Translations under genes and position numbers: made by a program
Notes under the pieces: generated by a model
What the model saw: the letters and a program-made list of their open reading frames with translations, nothing else
Told to the model about the DNA's origin: nothing
Database searches by the model: none
Assembly: GCA_016788885.1 (NCBI GenBank)
Contig: JAEURX010000008.1
Coordinates: 1-64,000, forward strand
Source of the DNA: Nitrospira sp.
Lineage (GTDB): Bacteria; Nitrospirota; Nitrospiria; Nitrospirales; Nitrospiraceae
Length of the DNA: 64,000 bases
Direction of reading: 5' to 3'
In this document: positions 7,265-14,650 of the stretch, piece by piece
Layout: the number at the start of each line of letters is the position of its first letter
How positions within the stretch are numbered: the first letter of the stretch is position 1

Positions 7265-8617
7265 CTAGGAGAGCGGAGATTCGGAACGCCGGACTCGCTC
7301 CGGCTGGTACCGTGCCGGGGCTGGTTGGGCAGCAGGCGTTGCGTGCCCCGCATCCAGCAGAATCGCCACGAGCATGTCGCTCATGACGTTCACGCCGGAG
7401 CGCGCGCGGGCGATGATCCAATCCACCGTCATGATGAGCGGAATGGCCGCGGCGATGACTGTATCCGGCAGTCCGGCTGCCGACAGCACAAGGGGCAACA
7501 CGATCAATCCGGCCTCGGGAATACCCGCCACGCCGGCCCCCGCAATGATCGAGGCCGCCACGATCAGGAACTGGCTCGTCAACGACAGGTCATATCCCAA
7601 CGCCTGAGCGAGAAACAACGCGGCCATCGCCTCGTAGAGTGTGATGCCGTCGTTGTTGAGATTCGTGCCGACACAGGCTGCCAGGCGCGCCGATTGCGCG
7701 GAGACGTTCATACGGTGCAGGCACTGCAGCGTCACCGGCACGGTCGCCAGGCTACTGTTGCACGACATGGCCGTCATGATCGCATCGGCCCCCTCTCCGA
7801 CATAGACCTTCGGCGACTTCTTCCCCACGAACCAGGCCACCAGCGGGTAATAGATGAGGGAGTGGATGGTCAGTCCGGCAAGCATAGCCACGAGAAAGAT
7901 CCAGAGCACGGAAAAGACGCCCACGCCCGACTTGCCGACCACCTGCGCCACCACGCCGAACACCGCCAGCGGCACCAGATGAATGATCCAGCCGAGGATG
8001 CGCACGAGCCATTCATAGATCCATTCGACAGCACGCACGATGGCATGATCATCCGCGCCGGTTCTGGCGGCCCTCACATGCAGACGGCGCAAGCCTGTAC
8101 CCAACACCAGCGCCAATAGCACGACGCCGATGATGTTGTTCGTGGAGAACGGCGACAGGATCGTGCGGGGGATATACGCGGCCAGATCTTCAATCGGCGT
8201 TTGCGAGGTCGCCACCTTGGCCGGCCCCTTGGACCCGGGCACGAGCTGTAGCAACTGATCGACATGCCCTTGCCAGGACAGGCCCGGCTGCCAGGTGTTC
8301 ATGATCACCAGGCCGATCGTCATCGCCACCGTGACATTGACCAGGCAGATGACCAGCAGCCTGGTGCCCTGACTCAGCGGCAGACTGGTGCGAATGAGCG
8401 CATCGAGAATCGCAAAGAAGATCAGCGGAATGGCCAGCGTCTTGAGCAGCTGCACGACAACCATGCCGAGCTTGCCCAACTGCGCGTTCGTGATCCCGCC
8501 CAGGTAAGGCTCCTGGCCGAAGATCACCCCGAGCAGACCGCCGAATATCACGGCGATGAGCACCTGAGTGTACAGGGGCATCGGCAGGCGGTTGGCTGTG
8601 GCATTGGTCGTGGTCAT
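7265..8617 (-). CDS. Dicarboxylate/amino acid:cation symporter (DAACS family)
   Basis: 450 residues with about eight hydrophobic segments plus two re-entrant loops. The Ser-rich hairpin reads AMSCNSSLATVPVT and the cation-binding segment GTNLNNDGITLYEA corresponds to the NMDGT motif of GltP/DctA transporters. Such proteins import C4-dicarboxylates or acidic amino acids with H+ or Na+ across the inner membrane. The variant NNDGI in place of NMDGT may change substrate. It lies convergent with the beta-propeller gene and has no operon partner. The C-terminal tail (PAPARYQPERVRRSE) is unusually basic. Confidence 0.88.
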   Translation of the reverse strand: MTTTNATANRLPMPLYTQVLIAVIFGGLLGVIFGQEPYLGGITNAQLGKLGMVVVQLLKTLAIPLIFFAILDALIRTSLPLSQGTRLLVICLVNVTVAMTIGLVIMNTWQPGLSWQGHVDQLLQLVPGSKGPAKVATSQTPIEDLAAYIPRTILSPFSTNNIIGVVLLALVLGTGLRRLHVRAARTGADDHAIVRAVEWIYEWLVRILGWIIHLVPLAVFGVVAQVVGKSGVGVFSVLWIFLVAMLAGLTIHSLIYYPLVAWFVGKKSPKVYVGEGADAIMTAMSCNSSLATVPVTLQCLHRMNVSAQSARLAACVGTNLNNDGITLYEAMAALFLAQALGYDLSLTSQFLIVAASIIAGAGVAGIPEAGLIVLPLVLSAAGLPDTVIAAAIPLIMTVDWIIARARSGVNVMSDMLVAILLDAGHATPAAQPAPARYQPERVRRSESPLS

Positions 8618-8749
8618 AAATAGCCGAATTGTGGAGAATACCCCGTTTCACGGTCGGAATGCACCATGTAGAGCGTGAACGGTGAGACAGGAACGTGAAG
8701 AGGTCGGAAAACGCCGGAGAGGTGAATGACTATACAACTGACAGTTCGC

Positions 8750-8980
8750 TCAGTAACATATCAGCAGAGCCCGTCGTATAGCGCGTGCAGCCACCGGCCG
8801 TTTGGTGCGGCGGCGACTCAACAGAGAGTCGATCGCGTCACTCCGCCGTTTCAGCATGAGCTGCTCCTCGACCGCCTGCACCATCAAATCGGCGATCACA
8901 CGGCTCTTGTTTCTACCGGCAAATGCCCTGTCGAATTTCTTCTTCACGTCCTCCGGGACGCTGAAATTCACCCTTGCCAC
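8750..8980 (-). CDS. Ribbon-helix-helix DNA-binding protein (orphan antitoxin-like)
   Basis: 76 residues. ARVNFSVPEDVKKKFDRAF is a ribbon-helix-helix strand and first helix, followed by NKSRVIADLMVQAVEEQ, the second helix typical of CopG/ParD-like proteins. The C-terminus is Arg-rich. Such proteins are usually the antitoxin half of a toxin-antitoxin pair, but the 130 bases downstream hold no PIN, RelE or MazF frame, so it is either an orphan regulator or a remnant. Adjacent to, and on the same strand as, the WYL regulator. Confidence 0.7.
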   Translation of the reverse strand: MARVNFSVPEDVKKKFDRAFAGRNKSRVIADLMVQAVEEQLMLKRRSDAIDSLLSRRRTKRPVAARAIRRALLICY

Positions 8981-9004
8981 CGTGGCCTCCTCATTCGAAT
9001 GCAG

Positions 9005-9988
9005 CTATGCCCTGCTGATACGTATGGCTTCGTCAACTACGGCCTGACGCAGGCTCTCCGGCTTGAGGACCTTCACGCCGCTGCCGAAACTGAGCACCCA
9101 GCCGACCAACTCACGGGTATCGGCAACGGAGAGGGTCATACGCAGACCGCCGCCTCGCACCCGTTTCGTTCCCTGCGTGGCATGCCACACGCGATCCTTC
9201 ACCCAGGCCGCCGTGGCCTTGGTGAATTCCAGTTCCACCTCGATACGCGGCCCACGCATGACGGTGAGCGCGTCCTGCACGAAGGCATCGAGATCGAAAT
9301 GGAGCGGCATCTGATAGGGATGGTCCGTCGGCGTGACGGACTTGATTCGCTCCACGGCGAACAGGCGCGGCTCGCGCCGCAGGTGACAATAGGCAATGAG
9401 ATAGAGACCACCCGAGGCGTACCAGAGCCGATAGGGATCCACCTCACGCCTGGTGGTACGGCCGCGCGACACCGAGTCGTACCGGATCTGCACCGTGGTG
9501 GCATTGGCGATGGCGCGGGTGAGCCGGTCGATGGTTTCGCGATGTTGGCGATAATGTTTGTGCGGGCCGAGTCCGACGCTGAACGTGCCGTCGAGCTGTT
9601 GCACCAGCGCCACGCCTTGCGGCGGCAGCGCGGCCGCGGCTTTGCCCAGGGCGGATTGGAGCGAGGTATGAAGTTCGGTGCCTTCCAGCGGAGAAATGAG
9701 GCGTCGACTGAACGTGAGCGCCATCAATTCTGATGGCGAAAAGCGCAGAGCCGGCACGTTGCGGAATCCTTCCAACAATCGCCAGCAGGTCTGCCCATTG
9801 ATCCGCTCGGTCACCAGCGGATAGCCGGCTTCTTCCAACGCGGCGAGGTCGCGCCGGAGCGTGCGAGGATGGCGGGTGGAACCGGGCGCCAGCGACTCCG
9901 CCAGTTGCTCCAGCGTGAGGCCCTGCCGCGATGCCTCCAACTGCTTCAACACCACCAAAAGACGCACGGCCTGATCATTACGCGCCAT
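9005..9988 (-). CDS. WYL-domain HTH transcriptional regulator
   Basis: 327 residues from the ATG at 9988; an in-frame GTG at 10000 is the alternative. The N-terminal winged HTH (RLLVVLKQLEASRQGLTLEQLAE, RTLRRDLAALEEAGYPL) is of the DeoR/HTH_11 type. The middle carries the WYL fold: TVQIRYDSVSRGRTTRREVDP, YRLWYASGGLYLIAYCH, RLFAVERIKSV. A WCX-like C-terminus ends in LRQAVVDEAIRIS. WYL proteins sense ligands, sometimes nucleic acids, and control defence or stress genes. It lies last in the minus-strand run that begins with the oxidase at 13430, but is 25 bases from its neighbour and may have its own start. Confidence 0.82.
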   Translation of the reverse strand: MARNDQAVRLLVVLKQLEASRQGLTLEQLAESLAPGSTRHPRTLRRDLAALEEAGYPLVTERINGQTCWRLLEGFRNVPALRFSPSELMALTFSRRLISPLEGTELHTSLQSALGKAAAALPPQGVALVQQLDGTFSVGLGPHKHYRQHRETIDRLTRAIANATTVQIRYDSVSRGRTTRREVDPYRLWYASGGLYLIAYCHLRREPRLFAVERIKSVTPTDHPYQMPLHFDLDAFVQDALTVMRGPRIEVELEFTKATAAWVKDRVWHATQGTKRVRGGGLRMTLSVADTRELVGWVLSFGSGVKVLKPESLRQAVVDEAIRISRA

Positions 9989-10013
9989 CGCTGCCCTCAC
10001 TCAGGCTGACGAA

Positions 10014-10292
10014 TCAGGTGGGGATATCTGTCGTGCCGTCGTAGGAGGCTCGGGACTGATGGGCGATTTTCAACGTGTCGCCGTCTTTCACCAGCGAGTC
10101 CAGCGAGCCGACTTTGCGATTCACGGTCACGAGCAATTCGCCGCGCACCACGAACGGAGCCAGCGCGTCCATCAACTCCGCATTGCCTTCAATCAACATC
10201 TTGATGGCCGTCGGGCCCTCGACTTCCACATCCAATTCCGGCTCGGTCACCCGCTGCAGTAGCGTCGGCCCTAGAATTAACACCTTCACCAT
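10014..10292 (-). CDS. MoaD/ThiS-like beta-grasp protein lacking the terminal di-glycine
   Basis: 92 residues. A ubiquitin-like pattern is visible: MVKVLILGPTLLQR start, PTAIKMLIEG, then VNRKVGSLDSLVKDGDTLKIAHQS, where the V-N-x-x-x-x-x-L-x-x-x-DGD segment is the typical late strand of MoaD/ThiS. The true sulphur carriers end in Gly-Gly, whereas this one continues RASYDGTTDIPT with no GG end. It may therefore not be a sulphur carrier, or it needs trimming. It lies between the cytochrome and the WYL regulator, with a 31-base gap to the former. Confidence 0.55.
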   Translation of the reverse strand: MVKVLILGPTLLQRVTEPELDVEVEGPTAIKMLIEGNAELMDALAPFVVRGELLVTVNRKVGSLDSLVKDGDTLKIAHQSRASYDGTTDIPT

Positions 10293-10323
10293 GGTCGATG
10301 ACTCCTCCTCTTCACGTCACGTG

Positions 10324-10572
10324 TTACGTTTCGCGTCCTGCCCGCGCGTGGCAATGCAGGCAATCCTGCCGCTTGGGATGCTGCGCCGGCAAGGGGCGCA
10401 CGCCTTGGGGTGCATGACAGGTCACACACTGACTTTCCACCGTGATCGCCTGGTGCACGCTGTTGGCCGGCACCTTCGGATTGCGGTCACGCGGCGACGG
10501 CAACGAGGCCACGCCCCCGACGACGAGCAGCGCCAGCACCACAAAAATCAAATCCACTTTGCGAAAGGTCAT
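10324..10572 (-). CDS. Membrane-anchored di-haem cytochrome c
   Basis: 82 residues. One N-terminal membrane segment (LIFVVLALLVVGGVASL, ~9-25) is uncleaved by appearance and leaves the rest in the periplasm. Two c-type haem sites follow, CVTCH and CLHCH, 21 residues apart. It starts within the stop of the upstream FAD/Fe-S oxidase (ATGA overlap), so the two are translationally coupled. It probably takes electrons from that oxidase to the respiratory chain. Very short for a di-haem protein, with no visible distal Met or His assignment. Confidence 0.8.
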   Translation of the reverse strand: MTFRKVDLIFVVLALLVVGGVASLPSPRDRNPKVPANSVHQAITVESQCVTCHAPQGVRPLPAQHPKRQDCLHCHARAGRET

Positions 10573-13430
10573 TGGCCGGCTCCTGGTCGTCTTGCTGTCT
10601 GTTGCGCTCCTGCTTGCTGATGCGCGCCCGCTTCATAGGCCTCGTTCAACACTTGCGCCACATGTTTCACCGCCGCGCGCCCGCGCAGACCGTTGTTGAG
10701 CTGAATCATACAGGCCGGGCAACTGGTGGCCACGGTGTCCGCGCCGCTCTGCTCGATGTTCCGGCGCTTCCGCTCGAATACCTTCTGCGACGTGTCGTAG
10801 TCCTTCACGAGGTACGTGCCCGCCCCACCGGCGCAGCGGTCCGCATCCGTCATCTCGACATACTCCGATCCCGGCACCTGCTTGAGCAATTGGCGCGGCT
10901 CCTTCGTGACGCCCGCCGCCCGCAGGTGGCAGGAGGAATGGTACGTCACCCGATGGCCTGCGCCTTCCGCCGTCCCCATGGGAGGATGTTCCTCCGAGCG
11001 CGCCACAAACTCCGTGATGTGTACCACCTTCTTCGCCAGCGCGTCGGCCGCCTGCCGCTCCGGCCCGCCCTCGAAGAACTTCTTGTATTCCTTGAGCATC
11101 AACGTGCAGGAAGCGCAGCCTGTGACGACCTGATCGTAGCCAGCCAGCGATTGCAGATTGAATCGCGCATTCTCCTTCACCAGGTCTACATGGCCGTAGG
11201 TTTCGATCGGCGTACCAGAACAACGCTGCGGCGGAAGCTCAGGATTCACTTTATGTTTTCTCAAGACGCCGATTACCGCATCCCCCACTCCGTCGTCAAA
11301 ATAGTTCGCCGCGCAACCATGGAAGTAAGCGACGCGCGGACTAGCTGCGGTCGGGTTCGGTTGCGTAAGCTCGGGGTACCGATCGCGCAGATGCCGGGGA
11401 GCCAACTTGGGCAGTACCATGTCGGCCGGCAATTTGGCCGTGGGTGCGATGCGCTTCAACACGGGCGCTGCCAGCCGTTCGAGCAACGCGCGTGGGCCGG
11501 GACGATCCCACAGGCGTTGCGTTTTCGCCAGGAGTTTAAGTATCGATTCAAATATCGGCAGCTTGGCCTGGAGCGCAAACAGCCATCGGCTTCCTTGATT
11601 CGGTTGTTCCGCGCGCCGCTGGAGGATGAGTTCCGAGACATCGACGCCGGCCGGACAAATCGTGCGGCAGGACTTACAGTTCAGACAGGCCTCCACCACC
11701 CGCTTCGAATTCAGATAGGAGTAATCCTTGGCCGTGACGATTTCGTACCAGCCGCGCGAGCTCATATCTTCAGACTGAAACACATCGTAGACCGGGCAGA
11801 CGGAATTGCACTTGGCACAGGTCGCGCAGGACTTGGACAACCGTTGGTAGTCGATATGGTCGGTGAACGGCGCGTCGCTGATCTTAATGCCGGGGTTCAT
11901 CACATTCGCGGGATCGATGGTGCGTTTCACCTCCACGAAGAGTTGATAGAGGTCCTCGCCGAACATCTTGCGGACGTATTCGGCGCGCACCCGCCCGTCG
12001 CCATGCTCGCCGCAGATCGACCCGTCGAAGCGGGACAAGACGGCTTGATGGATCTCATGGTAGGCCTGCACCATCTTGTCGAAGTCCTGCCGGTCGTTCA
12101 CGTCGAGCAGCGGCGTGATATGCGCATTGCCGTTGCCGATATGGCCGAAGATCGCTACCGGCACATGCTGGCCCTCAAAGAATGTTTCGAGGTAGCGAAT
12201 CAGTTCGCTGATGCGTTCGGCGCGCACCACCACGTCATCGACGAAGTTGATCGGCTTCTTGCGGGGATCGAACCGGTAGAGCGTGGGATACAGCGCCTTC
12301 CTGGCTTTCCAGAGTTGGTCCCGCTGTTCCTTATCGTACGCGATCGTGAGGTCGCCGCAGAGCTGATATCGGCGGCAGATCGCGTTCATGCGGTCGGCGC
12401 GTTCGCGCAAGTCAGCCTCGCCGTCGCTGCTGTCGAGCTCGGCCAGCAACGTCGCGGCGGCATCGGCGGGAATGCCATGCGCGGCCCGGCCGATGAGGTT
12501 CAACGTGTTGGCGTCCATCACCTCGAGCGCACTCGGGCGAAGCCCCAGCAGATGCGGCACCGCCTCCCCGACTTCCTCCAGCCGCCGGAAATGAATCAAC
12601 GCGGTAAGGGTGCCTTGCGGCTTGGGCACGAGCCGGAGCCGCGCCTCGCTGACGACGCCCAACGTGCCTTCGCTGCCGACGAACAGCTTGGGAAGGTCGA
12701 ACAGGCCCTGCTTCAGCCCGTCGGCCAACCCGAACACATTGTACCCGCAACTGTTTTTGCTGATGGTCGGCTTCTTACTGTCGATCAAGGCGCGCTGCCG
12801 CTGCACGAGGTCGAGGATCGGCTTCAACGTGGGATGGGCCGTCAACAGATGCGCGAGCGCCGGATCGTCCAATCCCATCGGCGCGGCAGAAAGCCAGGAT
12901 CCCGACGGCAGACAGACTCGCAAGGCCTGCACGTTGTCTTTCACCGAACCGTAGATCAGCGTGTGCGGGCCAGAGGAATTGTTGGCGACCATGCCGCCGA
13001 GTTTGCACATGTCTCCGCTGGAAGGGTCCGGACCGAACAACAGATTGCGCCGCCCGAGTTGCTTGTTCAGCTCCGCCAGGACAATGCCCGGCTGCACCCG
13101 AGCCCACCGCTCCTCCTCGTTCAATTCGAGGATGCGATTCATCTTGGACACGTCGAGAATGATGCCTGACCCGACTGCCGAACCGGTGAGATTGGTCCCG
13201 GCGGCGCGCGGCGTGAGGGGGATGCCCTTCGCCACGGCAAACCGGACGACGGCGTCGATATCCGCCTCGTGCTCCGCCAAGACCACGGCCTTCGGCGTCA
13301 TGCGATAAATGCTCGCATCGACGGCATAGGCCGTGAGCGTCGGCACGTCGTCCTGGACCTTCGCAGATCCGAGGAGGTGCCGAAGATCGCTGGCGACAGC
13401 GGATGAGGTGTTGGGGAGAATGAGGGTCAT
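10569..13430 (-). CDS. Fused FAD-linked glycolate/D-lactate oxidase and Fe-S subunit (GlcD-GlcF type)
   Basis: 953 residues from ATG 13430. The N-terminal half is an FAD_binding_4 domain (TPRAAGTNLTGSAVG, LGGMVANNSSGPH) with the FAD-oxidase C-domain (PVAIFGHIGNGNAHI, GEHGDGR). The C-terminal half has two 4Fe-4S motifs (CATCAKCNSVCP, CLNCKSCRTICP) and two CCG domains (GCAANYF...CSGTP; SSCHLRA...CAGGAGTY). It oxidises a 2-hydroxyacid, probably glycolate or D-lactate, and passes electrons via Fe-S to the coupled cytochrome c. A -10 box TAGAAT at 13451-13456 leaves only ~14 bases before this ATG and rules out the longer in-frame start at 13496. GlcD and GlcF are separate in Escherichia coli and fused here. 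Confidence 0.88.
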   Translation of the reverse strand: MTLILPNTSSAVASDLRHLLGSAKVQDDVPTLTAYAVDASIYRMTPKAVVLAEHEADIDAVVRFAVAKGIPLTPRAAGTNLTGSAVGSGIILDVSKMNRILELNEEERWARVQPGIVLAELNKQLGRRNLLFGPDPSSGDMCKLGGMVANNSSGPHTLIYGSVKDNVQALRVCLPSGSWLSAAPMGLDDPALAHLLTAHPTLKPILDLVQRQRALIDSKKPTISKNSCGYNVFGLADGLKQGLFDLPKLFVGSEGTLGVVSEARLRLVPKPQGTLTALIHFRRLEEVGEAVPHLLGLRPSALEVMDANTLNLIGRAAHGIPADAAATLLAELDSSDGEADLRERADRMNAICRRYQLCGDLTIAYDKEQRDQLWKARKALYPTLYRFDPRKKPINFVDDVVVRAERISELIRYLETFFEGQHVPVAIFGHIGNGNAHITPLLDVNDRQDFDKMVQAYHEIHQAVLSRFDGSICGEHGDGRVRAEYVRKMFGEDLYQLFVEVKRTIDPANVMNPGIKISDAPFTDHIDYQRLSKSCATCAKCNSVCPVYDVFQSEDMSSRGWYEIVTAKDYSYLNSKRVVEACLNCKSCRTICPAGVDVSELILQRRAEQPNQGSRWLFALQAKLPIFESILKLLAKTQRLWDRPGPRALLERLAAPVLKRIAPTAKLPADMVLPKLAPRHLRDRYPELTQPNPTAASPRVAYFHGCAANYFDDGVGDAVIGVLRKHKVNPELPPQRCSGTPIETYGHVDLVKENARFNLQSLAGYDQVVTGCASCTLMLKEYKKFFEGGPERQAADALAKKVVHITEFVARSEEHPPMGTAEGAGHRVTYHSSCHLRAAGVTKEPRQLLKQVPGSEYVEMTDADRCAGGAGTYLVKDYDTSQKVFERKRRNIEQSGADTVATSCPACMIQLNNGLRGRAAVKHVAQVLNEAYEAGAHQQAGAQQTARRPGAGQ

Positions 13431-13450
13431 GCTTGTGTGTTCGCTGGCGC

Positions 13451-13456
13451 ATTCTA
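13451..13456 (-). promoter_or_regulatory. -10 box of the oxidase-cytochrome operon
   Basis: Minus-strand TAGAAT at 13451-13456, preceded 17 bases up by a poor -35. The start point would be near 13444, consistent with translation from 13430 on a very short leader. Confidence 0.4.
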
Positions 13457-13569
13457 GCAGGATACGGAAAAAGTCCGCCAGCAGCGTTCTCGACATCCGT
13501 GAATCGTGAAACGTGTCTCGTCAGGATCCGCAACCTCCTCGTCGGTCGGGTGGTGGGAGCACAAGCCGG

Positions 13570-13598
13570 TTGTTGCCTGTCGCGCGATCCGCTAAGAT
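13570..13598 (+). promoter_or_regulatory. Candidate promoter of the 2-hydroxyacid dehydrogenase
   Basis: -35 TTGTTG (13570-13575), 17-base spacer, -10 TAAGAT (13593-13598); start near 13605, 18 bases before the ATG at 13623. The -35 is weak. Confidence 0.4.
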
Positions 13599-13622
13599 GC
13601 TCGTCAGTTCGGCGAGGCCTCC

Positions 13623-14621
13623 ATGGCAGCTCCACTTCTGTATATTTCCCGGTTGCTTCCAGACCCGGTGATGGCGGCTGCACGTCAGCAGTTCCGGTTA
13701 CTCAACGAACCTCGCGATACGGCGCCCGCCGATGCCACCCTGGGCGCGGGGATTCGCGAAGCCGACGCCGCCATCTGCACCCTCACCGACCGCATCGATG
13801 CCTCCATGCTGGCTGCCGCATCCCGGCTTACGATCCTCGCGAACTACGCGGTCGGCTACAACAACATCGACCTCGCCGCCGCATCGGCGCGCGGGATCGT
13901 GGTGACCAATACCCCGGACGTCTTGACGGACGCCACGGCGGATCTGACCTGGGCGTTGTTGTTGGCGGTGGCGCGGCGAGTGGCGGAAGGAGACGCCTAC
14001 GTACGTTCCGGGGATTGGTCCGGGTGGGCGCCGACGCAGATGCTGGGAACGGATGTGTCGGGGAAAACGTTGGGTATCGTCGGCATGGGACGCATCGGAC
14101 AAGCCGTTGCGCAGCGGGCAATCGGTTTCAATATGCGGATTCGTTACACCTCCCGCGCCGGCGCGCCCCTCGAACGGTTGCCGTCCCAGTGGGAATCACG
14201 GCCGCTCCCCGATTTGTTGAAGGAAGCCGATTTCGTGAGTCTGCATGTGCCGCTAACCACCGTCACGCATCACCTGATCGGCGCGCGCCAGCTGGCCCTC
14301 ATGAAACCGACGGCGTTCCTGATCAACACGTCACGCGGGCCGGTGGTCGAAGAAGCCGCGCTGGTCGACGCCCTCTTGCAACGTCGCCTGGCTGGTGCAG
14401 GGCTGGATGTGTTTGAACAGGAGCCCTTGTTTCACCCCAGCCTGCGGGAACTGCGGCAGGTCGTGCTGCTGCCCCACCTGGGTTCAGCCACGCTGGCGAC
14501 GAGGGTCCGGATGGGTATGATCTGTCTGGAAAATATTGCGGCGGCCTGTGCAGGCAAACCGGCCCCGAATCAAGTCAACCAGATTGCACAACGAGACGGC
14601 AGGTCGGGGCTCACCGCCTGA
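13623..14621 (+). CDS. D-2-hydroxyacid dehydrogenase (glyoxylate/hydroxypyruvate reductase-like)
   Basis: 332 residues. Nucleotide-binding Rossmann motif LGIVGMGRIGQAVAQRA near 150-165 and the three catalytic residues of the family in order: Arg in NTSRGPVVEE, Glu in DVFEQEP, His in LPHLGSAT. The substrate-loop NYAVGYNNIDL is typical of glyoxylate reductases. It reduces glyoxylate, hydroxypyruvate or a similar 2-oxoacid with NAD(P)H in the cytosol. It is divergent from the fused glycolate-type oxidase, so the pair may interconvert glycolate and glyoxylate, for example in phosphoglycolate salvage. A GAGG ribosome site lies 8 bases before the ATG. Confidence 0.85.
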   Translation: MAAPLLYISRLLPDPVMAAARQQFRLLNEPRDTAPADATLGAGIREADAAICTLTDRIDASMLAAASRLTILANYAVGYNNIDLAAASARGIVVTNTPDVLTDATADLTWALLLAVARRVAEGDAYVRSGDWSGWAPTQMLGTDVSGKTLGIVGMGRIGQAVAQRAIGFNMRIRYTSRAGAPLERLPSQWESRPLPDLLKEADFVSLHVPLTTVTHHLIGARQLALMKPTAFLINTSRGPVVEEAALVDALLQRRLAGAGLDVFEQEPLFHPSLRELRQVVLLPHLGSATLATRVRMGMICLENIAAACAGKPAPNQVNQIAQRDGRSGLTA

Positions 14622-14650
14622 TCCTCAAGACTCTACACGGGTGCGACGGG

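Noticed and set aside
10572-13169. 865-codon open frame on the plus strand
   Set aside because: Exactly antisense to the fused oxidase, with Arg/His/Gln-rich composition and no domains; a by-product of GC-rich third positions.
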